Assembly (NCBI GenBank): GCA_027604665.1
Contig: JADGIZ010000146.1
Coordinates: 1 to 22,817 of the forward strand
Source of the DNA: Polyrhizophydium stewartii
Lineage: Eukaryota; Chytridiomycota; Chytridiomycetes; Rhizophydiales
Length of the DNA: 22,817 nucleotides
Reading direction: 5' to 3'
A program made the position numbers and the translations under genes. Positions within the stretch are counted from its first letter, which is position 1. Each line of letters begins with the position of its first letter. The notes under the pieces are model-generated. The model was not told where the DNA came from and did no database searches. It saw only the letters and a program-made list of their open reading frames with translations. Shown piece by piece: positions 1 to 9,637 of this stretch.

Positions 1-207
1 CCCCCGCACCGCCTCCGCCCCGTACGCTCGGGCGGTGCCTGCGCGCGCAGTGTCTCCCCGCCATCCTGCCATCGATCCCGAGATCCCGCGAGCAGATCTC
101 CGCTCCAGCGGGCCACGTGCCCGCTGCCGTTCCCATCCCCCGCCCGATGCGCTTCGCTGACCACCCGGGGCCTCTGCACTCACGTGCGCGCCGCACCCTG
201 GCGCCAG

Positions 208-2031
208 CATGCTCGCCTTCTCCGACTTTCCTGTCCCAAAGGGTGCGCATGCCGATGCACACTCGGGATCCGCACAAACGACCCCGGCTCACTCGCTGGC
301 CCGCTCGACCCTGCAGACTGGCCCACGTTCATGCCCCACAGATTCGTTGCAAAGTATCTGCAGATGTACTGCGAGCACTTCCAGCTCAAGAAACACATCA
401 AGTTCAACCGCAAGGTCCTGAACGTCGTGCCCGAGATGGACGCAAACGGCGAGCACACGGGCCGGTGGGAGGTCACCACCCAGCGCGTGCGCCGAAAGGG
501 CCCTGTGCGCATGCTCAGCCCGCAAGTCCGCTCCGACACACTCCCGCGCGAGCGTGGCCGCAGTCCGCCCATGACCGGCGCTTCGAGCGCCGTCATCAAG
601 TCGCGTGAGCCCGACGCCCCACCGTCGCCCGGCGACGCCGACGCAAACCCGGCACGCAAGCGCTCGCTGTCGCCCGTGCAGGTCTACGACCCCGCCCAGG
701 GCTATGAGCCCGCCCCGCCAGGCATCGACTCGAGCTTCTCGTCTCTCAACATCTCGTCTTCGTCGTCGCCCGCAAAGAGCCTTGCCGCCGACCAGCAGAG
801 CATCACCCAGCAGTGCATCAAGAACTACACCTTTGACTTTGTCATCGTGTGCACGGGCCACCACTGGAAGCCGCGCCTGCCAGACTTTGAGGGCGTCGAG
901 AACTTCCGCGGCACCCTGGTGCACTCGCATCTCTATCGCGTGCCCTATCCCTTCAAGGACCAGCGCGTGCTCGTCGTTGGCGCGGGCAACTCGGGCGCCG
1001 AGATCGCCACCGAGGTCTCGCACCACGCCAGCCAAGTGCTGCTCAGCACCCGCACGGGCACCTGGATTGTTCCAAAGACCACCGTCTTTGGCCTGCCCGT
1101 CGACCACCTGTCCTCGCGCGTCATGCATGCGATCCCGCGCCCGCTCGCCAACTTTGCGCTCGAGTCGCTCGTGCACCTCCACCACGGCGATCTCAGCAAG
1201 TACGGCCTCAAGCCAAACCACAGCTTCACCCAGGCGCACCCGACCGTCAATGGCGAGATTCTGGGTCGCATTGAGGCCGGCAAGGTCGTCGTGCACCCCA
1301 ACGTCGCCCGGTTCACCAGCCACAACATGGTCGAGTTTGTCGACGGCAAGACGGCCGGCGTCGACGCCGTCATCTACTGCACCGGATACAAGATCGAGAA
1401 CCCGTTCCTCGACGCCCGCGCCATCCTCGGCCAGGAGGAAGCCAACAGCAACCGCGTGCGCTTGTACAAACACATCTTCCCCATCAACCACCGCAACATG
1501 GCCTTTGTCGGCATGGTACAGCCCACGGGCTCCATCATCCCCGTCGCCGAAATGCAGGCACGCTGGGTCGCGCGTGTCTTCTCGGGCAAGGCTGATCCGC
1601 TGCCGCCGCCTGCCGAGATGCGTGACATTGTCGACAAGGACTGGGTCGAACACTGCAAGCAGTACATCCCGCGCGAGCGCCACACCATCCAGGTCGAGTT
1701 TGTCACGTACATGGACGAGATTGCAAAGTTTGTGGGGTGCGTCCCGGACCTCTGGCGCCTGTGGAAGACCAGCTGGCTGCTCGCTGCCCAGGTCACATTT
1801 GGCCCCACGGCGGCATTCCAGTACCGTCTCGAAGGTCCGAATGCCTGGGAAGGCGCGCCAGACGCGATCGCCTATGCATGCCGCGAGGTTGATCTTCTCA
1901 AGATCTCGGGCCTATCGTCGCTTGCCGCAGCAGCAGGCGTCACTTCGGCGGGATCTTCGTCGCGGTCACAGTCGCCCCGGTCGCGAGCACCCCAGTCACC
2001 GCAGCAGCAGTCGTTGCCGTCGCCGCGCTGA
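208..2031 (+). CDS. Flavin-containing monooxygenase, animal-type (5' exons missing)
   Basis: The product would be an FAD- and NADPH-dependent monooxygenase that oxygenates soft nucleophiles (N or S). Two exons are supported, 208-242 and 317-2031, joined across a 74-nt GT-AG intron (243-316). This restores the FMO stretch MLAFSDFPVPK|DWPTFMPH. The NADPH-binding GAGNSGAE motif lies near 980. The FMO fingerprint FRGTLVHSHLYRVP lies near 902. A YCTGY motif near 1374 matches the family FATGY element. The C-terminal part (VTFGPTAAFQYRLEGPN) resembles vertebrate FMOs more than yeast or plant ones. The FAD-binding N-terminus must lie upstream of base 208, and I could not find a convincing donor exon in 1-207. 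Two oddities stand out. About 115 Ser/Pro/Arg-rich residues sit between WEVTT (near 465) and FDFVIVCTGHHW (near 833). The C-terminus is a Ser/Arg/Pro/Gln tail instead of the usual membrane helix. The family call is firm; the substrate is unknown. Confidence 0.9.
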   Translation, partial: HARLLRLSCPKGCACRCTLGIRTNDPGSLAGPLDPADWPTFMPHRFVAKYLQMYCEHFQLKKHIKFNRKVLNVVPEMDANGEHTGRWEVTTQRVRRKGPVRMLSPQVRSDTLPRERGRSPPMTGASSAVIKSREPDAPPSPGDADANPARKRSLSPVQVYDPAQGYEPAPPGIDSSFSSLNISSSSSPAKSLAADQQSITQQCIKNYTFDFVIVCTGHHWKPRLPDFEGVENFRGTLVHSHLYRVPYPFKDQRVLVVGAGNSGAEIATEVSHHASQVLLSTRTGTWIVPKTTVFGLPVDHLSSRVMHAIPRPLANFALESLVHLHHGDLSKYGLKPNHSFTQAHPTVNGEILGRIEAGKVVVHPNVARFTSHNMVEFVDGKTAGVDAVIYCTGYKIENPFLDARAILGQEEANSNRVRLYKHIFPINHRNMAFVGMVQPTGSIIPVAEMQARWVARVFSGKADPLPPPAEMRDIVDKDWVEHCKQYIPRERHTIQVEFVTYMDEIAKFVGCVPDLWRLWKTSWLLAAQVTFGPTAAFQYRLEGPNAWEGAPDAIAYACREVDLLKISGLSSLAAAAGVTSAGSSSRSQSPRSRAPQSPQQQSLPSPR

Positions 2032-2194
2032 CGCCAAACCGCATCTTGCCCACCCACCTTTCCCCCTTGCCTTTCTTTTCTTTGTTGCTTCATTGAATGC
2101 ATTACCCTCGCGCATGTGCCCTTGTGCTGCGTGCGCCGCGGCCTCTGCCTACATAAACCTCGGCCGGCGGCCTTGCCGGCTTCCTTCGCGCGCC

Positions 2195-4749
2195 ATGAGA
2201 TTCGCGGCCGCCGTTGCGTTGCTCGCCGCTGCCGCGCACGCCGCCGGCCAGCGCGGCCCCGCCGCGGCCCGCCCCGCTGCCGGCCCGGGCCACATGGCAG
2301 ACGCACCCGCACGCGCCGGCCAGAACGGCCCGCAGACTCCACCCGCCACGCTGGAGACGCCAGAGCCCTCGCCGACCTGGGAACCCGTCGACGACGCAGG
2401 AGCTCGCTCGACCCCGAGGCCGCCGGGACCGGACGGCAAGGGCGAGGCACCACCCGGCGTCGGCACAGGCGCTCGGCAGCCGCGGGCAGGCACCCCACGC
2501 CGCGAGCCGGCCTATGAGATCCAAACGGCCCTGGTGTTCCCGGACGCATTCCGCTCGCCCATGTTCCGCCTGGTCTTTCGGTCACAGCAGCTGTCTCGGG
2601 GCGAGGCCGAGCGCCTCTACCAGGTATGCAGGCTGCGCTGAACAGGAGCGATCAAGCTCTGGCTGCCACCACACGCATCCGTCCCGGTTGGCTGTCTTTA
2701 TGTGATGCGCTGACCTCGGAACCCGCAGAACCACATCCAGGTCGACATGAACCACGCTGGCCAGCAGTACTTGTGCGGCATCCCACGCAGACCCGCCCAC
2801 CAGGCGCCTGTGCAGCATCGGCGCTCTCCCGAGTCCGACCATGCAATCATCTCCGAGGCCCTCGCGCGCCTCGAGCGCCTCAGCCGCGCGGGCTGTCTCG
2901 ACTACAAGGACCGCTTCTGGGATTATCAGTTCTGCCATATGGCCCACGTTAAGCAGTACTTCATGTGGCCCGACTCGCCAGAGTACGCCTCCCGCAAGGA
3001 CCTCGAGTACACGCTGGGCGTCTACGCAGATGATCAGACCGCGGCCCACTCCGACGTCCGCACCAGTGCGCGGCAGCCCAAATCGCCCATATCCCAGCTC
3101 ACACCAGGTCCGGCTCAAGGCGTCCATCGCACCGCGCTGCCCGCTGGATCCGAGCTTGTCGAGACGGATGAGGGCGGTCGCCACTACTTGCGCCAGATGT
3201 GGGGCCTGGGTGATTTGTGCGAGGAGATCGGCGACTACCGCACGATTGAGGTCCAGGTGCGTTTCTCTGCGCCTGCCGCCATCCCCGTCTGCTCGCCAGC
3301 ACCCTCGCCCGCCGTGCGTGCTGACGGCAAGTCGTGCTCCAGTACCACTGCTGCGACGAAGAGCACGTTGCACACATGCGCGAGTACGCTGTGTGCAGAT
3401 ACTCGATCGTTGTGCACACGCCGCTCATGTGTTTCCACTCAATCTTCGAGTCGCAGCATCACAAGGCTAGCAACGAGATCTCTTGTGTTGGCGTCGCGCC
3501 AGCCCAGCTCGACTCCTCGAGTCAAGCGATTGACCAGACTGCGCAAGGCTACGCTGCACCGACCACGGCCAGCGAACCGGCACGGTGGCTCACGCTGAGC
3601 AACATTTTCGAGGCCAAGTGTGCGTCACCTGTGAATTGCGTCCTGCCGCCACGCGGCTCGGCTCTTTCGGAGCTTGCACCACCATCAAAGGACGCCTCTG
3701 GGCCAGTAGCAGCAGCACCTGGCAGCACTGGCAGCAAGTCTCTGCTCTCGGACAGGCTCTCGGTCTCGGAATGGATGGCAAAGCTCGCCGATCTGCTCGC
3801 CAATGGCTTCAAAGCGCCAGTTGAGGCAGGGCAGCAGGCTGATTCTGCTCAAAACGCTGCCGGAGCTGGGCCTGGACAGCCGCAATCCGGATCGCGCAAG
3901 CCACCTGCCGCTGACACTCAACCCGCCAAGCCACCAGCTGAGAAGCAGCAGCTCGTGCCGCCGGCGGACCTGAGCGACAAGGTCGGTGTCGAGGGCACCT
4001 CCCCGCAGCAGGAGTGGTGGCTGCGCCGGCTGCTATCGCAAGTCCGGCGTCAGCTCGGGAGCGTCCGGCGCGAGCTATTGGACCTTTTAACAGATGCACC
4101 GCGGGGTCAGACAGTTGTGTCGGCTGGGCTTGAAGGCGCACTCAGTGACGAGGGCATGGAAGGCCTCGATGAAGAAGCAATTGCGAAGGCGGATCTGCAC
4201 GATGGCGTGGTTGATCCAGCTGCGCAGCCCGCGCGGCATCCCGACGCAGCGCCGACACAGGATGCCGTCGATGCCGAGTTTTACGCCTTGATTGACGACT
4301 TCATGGCCGAGATTCCCGTGCTCATTGCCAAGTTCGAACGCACAGGCAGGCTGCCACGGGCACCTGCACGCCCTGATGCTGCGGGGAAGCGGCTGCTGTG
4401 GCTGCTCCACTTTACGTTTGGCGACGATGCCGTGGCGATCCGTGAACTAATGGCGCAGCTCAAGGCAGTGCTCGGCAAGCCCGCGCTGCTGCGCCAGGAC
4501 GTTGAGGTGCTCTTTTTGCACATCGTTGATGATCTCGACAGCACGGGCGATCTGCCAGCAATGTACCAGCGCTGGTCGCTGCAGGCGAGCGGCCAGGCCC
4601 ACGGCGCAGAGGCGGCGGCGGCAGCGGCGGCCCAGCACGCGGACGCCAGGTTGGCGCAGGCGGCGGCGGACGGCGGGCCGGCGGCCGCTGCGTTCCAGGA
4701 CGGCGCGGACGACGACCACCTCGACGTGCTTGCGGCGATGTTCGAGTGA
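2195..4749 (+). CDS. OS-9/Yos9-type ER lectin with MRH domain
   Basis: The product would be an ER-lumenal lectin that reads trimmed mannose glycans on misfolded proteins and passes them to the Hrd1 ERAD ligase. Exons are 2195-2623, 2729-3256 and 3343-4749, all joined in phase 0, giving about 787 residues. The start is the ATG followed by a typical signal peptide (MRFAAAVALLAAAAHAAG). The exon 2 segment GQQYLCGIP and the Cys-rich MRH domain match OS-9. The lectin residues known from OS-9 are all present: Gln219 in HVKQY, Arg314 in YRTIEVQ, Glu333 and Tyr339 in REYAVCRY. The OS-9 double-Trp motif reads Phe206-Trp207. The intron at 3257-3342 splits the MRH domain between EVQ and YHC. The C-terminal half, about 440 residues, is Ala/Gln/Pro-rich and acidic and ends DVLAAMFE. 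There is no HDEL signal, unlike yeast Yos9. It lies 163 bp after the FMO stop on the same strand. Confidence 0.9.
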
Positions 4750-4845
4750 TCTGAGGCCGTGCACCGCCGTGTCGCGGGAGAGAGGGGGCTGGACTTGGCG
4801 GCGAGAAAATACACCGCGCACGTGAAATATCGGCCTTTGCCACGG

Positions 4846-6775
4846 ATGGATTGGGTGCAGCTGCTGCCGACGCTCGCGATCCTCTGCGTTGCGCTCTTCT
4901 TCTTCCTCAAGCGGGTCGCGGTGCCCGCGGTCGTGCAGTATGTCGTGCGCGAGATGCCGCTGGACAAGGAGGTTGCCTTTGAGGCCGTGCACCTCAAGTC
5001 CATCACGGACCAAGGGCTGCAGCTGTCGCTGGCCTTCCGCGTTGTCGGCAGCAAGCCGCCGTTCAACGTGGGCACCATAGTCGTGCGCATCGTGTCGCCG
5101 CTGCGCGTGTTCGACGCCATGCTCAACGACCTGTGGGCCGAGGTGCTCATCCAGCAGCCCATCGTCGCCGGCGGGCCGTTTGGGTCCGAGCCGCGCGACA
5201 TGCGCGTGGCGCTCGACCACGTCGAGGTCGTGCTCGCAGAGTCGATGGAGAGCCTCAAGCAGGTCGCCCGCCGTGTGACCATTGGCGGCCAGCGCGAGGT
5301 CGACCGCATCACCGTGCGCCTCGAGTTCGCCGCGACCATCGACATCATGGGCCTGATGGTCGTCGAGGCCGTGCCGCTGGCCAAGACCATCAACCTCGGC
5401 GAGCTGCAGGGTGCGTCGCCCGCCCGACCGTGCCGTCGCCGTCGTCTGCGAACAACGGGCTCGCGGGCGCTTTGGGTTTCGCCGCCCGCCCCGCTGCGCC
5501 TGCCCGGCGCTCCTGTGCGCTGCCGCTGCGCAGCGACAGCCCGCCGGCCCGCTGCCTCGCACGCCTGTCTGCCCGCCCGCAGGCCTGCCCGCCTGTCGTG
5601 CCGGCGCAGGCCGCCGTGCACGGGAGCAGCGCCGTCAGGCAGCTGCCGCCAGGAGAGCCGTCTCCGCCAGAGACATCCCCCCCCCCAAGCCGGCGCCAAG
5701 CGGCCCAAAGCGCCGGCACATGCCCGCTGCCCGAGCGCTCAGACGCCCAGCAGCATCCGCCGCCCCTGCCCCCGCGTACAGAGCCCCTGCTGACCCGCAT
5801 TGCGTCGCACCACCCCACCCGCTCATCGGCCAACCCCGTGCGCCGATGGCAGCCATCAAAGCCGCTGCGATCGAGAAGCGGCGGGCAGCCCGCGAGGCGG
5901 CCGAGACCGCTGCTGCCGCAGAGGCCGCCGCAGAGGCCGAGCAAGATGGCTCGGACTCGGGCTCGGACCTGCCCGCAAGAGAAGATGCGACCCAGACAAC
6001 CGACGACGACTCCAACTCCACCGCCGCCGCGTCCGCCGGCGACGTTGATCTCGCGACGTCGCCCAGCGCCGCATCGCTCGAGTTCACAAGCTTCATCAAG
6101 CGCGGCGAGAACGGTCTGCCGACGCTCAACAAGGAGGTGCTCAACGAGGTCGTCGGCGAGGTGGCCAAGGAGGCGCTTGCCGAGACGGGTATCGAGGCCC
6201 TGATCCCGATCCCGATGATCAACCGTCTCCCCGTGCGGCCGCACATGCGCTCGATCGTCGGCGGCCTCGACATCCAATTCGCAACTCCGCCCAACCTCAA
6301 CTTCAAGCTCAGCTCGGTGCGCTTCGACGTCATACTCAACGGAGGAAAGGTCGCGCACGGCACGCTGCGCGGACTCGAGATGTCAAACACAAAGACCGAG
6401 ATGCACATATCGCTCGAGGTCGTGCCGGCCATGGTCTCCGAGGCCCCAATCCGCGGCTTTGCGTCGACCGCAAAGGGGATGCTGACGGGCGCCGTCAAAG
6501 GCGCACTCAACGGTCTGCTCTATGGCGACTGGGGTGCGGGTTCCACCATTGTCGGCATCTCGGGCCTTGCGGTCGAGAACGAGGAGGGCCGCATCGTGCC
6601 CTGGCTCGCCGAGCTGCTGTCGGCCATTGAGATTGAGCACGACGTGGACGCCGTGCGTAAGTTTGGCTCGACGGCAGTCCAGGCGACAAGCAGCCTCAAG
6701 GACAACGTCATGCAGATGGCCGCCGGCGTGCTCGAAGTCGCAGGCCCCGGTGGCGCGCGCTGCTCCGTCATGTAA
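4846..6775 (+). CDS. Membrane protein, possible LEA-like fold, C-terminal CaaX box
   Basis: I do not recognise a named family. The start is the first ATG, which opens MDWVQLL followed by one hydrophobic segment (about residues 5-22, ending ALFFFLKR). Residues 30-188 and the C-terminal 200 or so alternate hydrophobic strands (GLQLSLAFRV; LDIQF, LNFKLSSVRFDVIL). This pattern is like the LEA-2/DUF3712 type of fungal membrane protein; that resemblance is my inference. Exon 1 is 4846-5410. The best-fitting acceptor is at 5852, giving exon 2 at 5853-6775 and a 495-residue protein. That 442-nt intron is unusually long here, and its acceptor is uncertain. An Ala/Glu/Ser/Asp-rich low-complexity linker opens exon 2. 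The protein ends Cys-Ser-Val-Met, a CaaX box whose final Met favours farnesylation. It starts 96 bp after the OS-9 stop on the same strand. Confidence 0.7.
5411..5852 (+). other. Probable long C-rich intron (442 nt)
   Basis: The donor GTGCGT follows GAGCTGCAGG. The region is strongly C-rich with runs of Pro/Arg-like codons and has no recognisable protein similarity. The acceptor at 5851-5852 restores the downstream frame in the correct phase. It is several times longer than the usual introns of this window. Two shorter introns flanking an unrecognised exon cannot be excluded. Confidence 0.5.
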
Positions 6776-7539
6776 TCCCTCTGGCGCTTCATCTCGTATA
6801 TCTCTCCAACCTCTCCAACACCGTCGTGGCGCCTCTGTCTGCCTCGCCATCCTCTCCGACCATGTCCGCTCAATCGCGATGCAGCCCGGCCTGCATCCTC
6901 CCTCCTCTCCCTCCTCGTCCTGGGCTCCAGGGCCTCTTCCGCGCGTCTGCGTCTAAACATACAGTAGCCCGACTTTTGGTGGCCGAAAACACACTGAGCC
7001 TTGAGACCAAAGAATCCGCATGGTTGTGCTGCAGCGTGCACTACTGCGCCGCCAGTGCGATCGTGCTGCACGTCTGCGAACCCATATCTCGCCTTACCCA
7101 ACGTTGCCCAACCAACTCTCCTTGCCTTATCCGTCACCTAACAGCCCGAACCCTCATGCCCAGCCGCTACCCTGTGTTGGCCGGAATACACGCCCACCTC
7201 CGTCTTACATGCCTACTCGCGGCGCTCAGGCTGACGTCACTGTCGCGGGACCTGATTCGCCCCGCTCCGACGAGCTCCGCCGCGGCGCCGCCCCAAACTC
7301 CGCTTCAGCCGTAAGCCGGTTGCGCGACACGAGGGGAGGGGTCAAGTGTTATCCGCCCGGCGGACGCACGGCACGCCGCCTCGGGGCCCCGCCCAAGCCC
7401 CGCAGTTCATCCGCGGCTCAGCGCTTAAAAAACTCACCTTCACTCCGTGCAGGTACAGCCCTCAGACTCGCGAGGCTCGCTTCCTGGATCTGTCGCATCC
7501 GCACACGCCCGCCAGCACGCCCGCCTGCACACGCCGTGC
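6776..7539. other. Intergenic region, 764 bp
   Basis: This is the only gap above 300 bases. It should hold the 3' UTR of the CaaX protein and the promoter of the SH3 protein. A C/T-rich stretch (about 6776-6960) follows the stop codon. An A/T-rich TTAAAAAA near 7425 is the best TATA-like element, about 115 bases before the chosen ATG. An open frame from an ATG at 7020 runs into the next gene in another frame; it is low-complexity Pro/Arg and not convincing. I see no tRNA, rRNA or repeat. Confidence 0.6.
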
Positions 7540-9569
7540 ATGCGCACCAACCCAAAGGCCGAGGTTTCTGCCCCCACCAACGCCTCCACCAGCGTCGCCG
7601 CCAACGCCAGCAGCCCCGCCAACACACGCCAGCCACGGCGTGTCCGCCGCGCGCCGTGCGTCATCGTCGTCCTACTTGCGCTCGCTCTCTGCACCCGTGC
7701 CGCTCCGTTTCGGGACAGCGGACTCGAGAGCGACGCTCCTTCGCAGCTCGCCGCCGGCCCTTTGCCCGCGGAGCACGACGACGTCGAGCTGGCGCCAGCC
7801 GACACCCCCATGGCCGACTCTCAGCTGTCGGCCCTTGCCAACCACGCGTTCGTCGAGCCGCTGCCCTTGAGCGGGCCGTCTCAAGACCGCACTGTCGCTG
7901 AGGACCCGCTGGACTCTGGGCCTGTGCCGCAACCCCCCGCCCCGCCGCCGCCGCCCGCGGGACTTGTGGCCCCTGTCGCGCATGCCGCAGATGCGTCGCC
8001 GTCCACCGAACCAAGTCCAACACCCACCGCAAACTCGCTTGAGCCGCCCGCGCCATCTCCGTCTCCGTCTCCGTCTCCGTCGTCGCCGCCGCCGCCGCAG
8101 CAGCAGCAACAGCAAACGTTGCCTTCATCTCTCATGCCTGCGCTTGCAGACTCGACGACATGTCTCAGCCTGGCAAACTCGTCCGTTTGCCAGTCGTGGT
8201 CCCAAGGCTTCGTCAACGTCACGTCCTCTTGGTCCATCGCGGCGTTCGACACATCGCTCAGCGTCGCGGTCAACTCACCCCTGCGCACGGCAGACTTTAA
8301 TCGCGCCTTTGGCTGCTCTTGGGGCGGCACGGGAATCCGCTACGGCCTCACATACGCCTGCGCCGAACGAGTCTTTTCCTCCGACGCAGATTGCAACCCC
8401 GGTGCAAAGCCCTCTGCTCCCGCATCTGCTCGCACATTGATGCCACTCTGCGCATCAACCTGCAATACGTACCTGGCCTCTCTCGCGCAGGTGTTTTCGA
8501 ATGCAGCCGTGTGCCGGCAGAAGCCGTCGGCCGGATCCGACGACCAGCTGGCCGCCAAGATCGCCGCGCGCCAGCAGACGCTGTCGCTGGTCCAGAGCTT
8601 CTGCGACAGCCTCACGGAGCGCGATCCAACGCAGTGTGTGGCGTCGACGCCGCTCGACCAAGACTCGTGTGGTAGGCACTTTCCTCTGCATGTGGCACGG
8701 TGATGACAGGTTGCGCTAATCACAGCGCGCGACATCGTCCAGGTCTTGCTCAGCAGCCCGCATCGTACATCCGCAGCTTCTGCAATTCGTCGCCAAACGA
8801 GCCGTGCTGCCAGAAAGCCGGATGGCTCGCGCAGGCGCAAGCCGATCCGGCGTCAAGTGCGTCCATGACTAGCCTGATCCTGACACTCTCCACCATTGGC
8901 GTCTTTGCCCTCTTTGCACTCCCGCTCATTGTCTGGCTCACCGTATTTCGGCCTGGCCGTGCTCGCCAGCCGCGAGGCCACATGCCCGTCAAGGATGACG
9001 ACGAGATCCCGCGACACAACGTGATCTTTGGCCGCCATGCGCGCAAGGAGTCGCTGTCGTCCTCGATGCTGCGCTCGCGGCCGTCGTCGGTGGCCATGGT
9101 TTCGCTGCCCCAAGGCCAGTGCCATAGTCACCTTGTGTCCCAGCCTCACGGCGAGGCGATCTCGTCATTTGGGCGACCGCTCGGTGCTGGCAGCCGGCAT
9201 GCATCCATTACCCGCTGCAGCTCAGCAGGGTTTCCACTTCCCGCAACGTACTTTGCAGGCATCGGCGCTGGCGCCGGCGCCGGCGCTGCGGCTGGTGGCT
9301 TTGGAGAGGATGCAGACGAAGCAAGCGCGCACGGACGCAACGAGTCGAGCAATGTCTCGGGCCGCACTACTCCCATGCAAGATCCCAACAACAGGCTGTT
9401 TGTCGCTGTTTATGGATACGAGCGCCGGCTCAGTGACGAGATGGATCTGTGGGCCGGCGACGAGATCATGGTCGAGGAGACGTTCAATGACGGATGGATG
9501 CGAGGCATGAACTTTACGACGGGCGGATCGGGCACGTTTCCTGCTGCATGCCTTGGGATCGATATGTGA
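7540..9569 (+). CDS. Single-pass membrane protein: Cys-rich ectodomain and C-terminal SH3
   Basis: Two exons, 7540-8671 and 8743-9569, are joined in phase 1 across a 71-nt intron, restoring DSCG|LAQQPASY. This gives about 652 residues. The first ATG precedes a signal anchor or signal peptide at residues 40-51 (CVIVVLLALALC). A Pro/Ser/Gln linker follows. Next comes an extracellular domain with at least a dozen cysteines (from TTCLSLANSSVC to NEPCCQKAGW). One transmembrane helix lies near residues 420-445 (MTSLILTLSTIGVFALFALP). The cytoplasmic tail ends in an SH3 domain at about 597-650. It has the AVYGYERRLSDEMDL start, the DGWMRG tryptophan motif and the GTFPAACL end. The layout resembles fungal Fus1-like SH3 membrane proteins and would fit a surface sensor recruiting proline-rich partners. 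It converges on the Rho gene with only 68 bp between stop codons. Confidence 0.85.
8056..8118 (+). repeat. In-frame simple repeat encoding Ser-Pro, Pro and Gln runs
   Basis: A CTCCGT hexamer repeat passes into CCG and then CAG/CAA triplets. It encodes alternating Ser-Pro, then polyproline, then six glutamines in the extracellular linker of the SH3 protein. Such tracts usually vary in length between strains. Confidence 0.85.
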
Positions 9570-9637
9570 GAAACCATGCTGGCAATCAAAACAAAGTAAA
9601 ACACTCTCTCCACACTTGGCTCATAGGCGGAGGGCCT

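Noticed and set aside
1..207. Upstream FMO exon inside the window
   Set aside because: I looked for a sequence encoding the SNTSK-like FMO segment with a donor in the right phase and found none that was convincing; candidates such as a donor at 117 gave no family match.
289..1683. 464-residue open frame on the minus strand
   Set aside because: Antisense shadow of the FMO gene, with composition typical of GC-rich complement frames.
4281..5708. 475-residue open frame on the minus strand
   Set aside because: Crosses the OS-9 and CaaX genes antisense, low complexity, no recognisable motif.
7020..7901. 293-residue plus-strand frame beginning with ATG in the intergenic region
   Set aside because: It is Pro/Arg/Ser low complexity and overlaps the SH3 gene in a different frame; the overlapping frame has the real domains.
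8056..8118. CRISPR-like or structural array
   Set aside because: It is a simple in-frame hexamer/triplet microsatellite without spacers.
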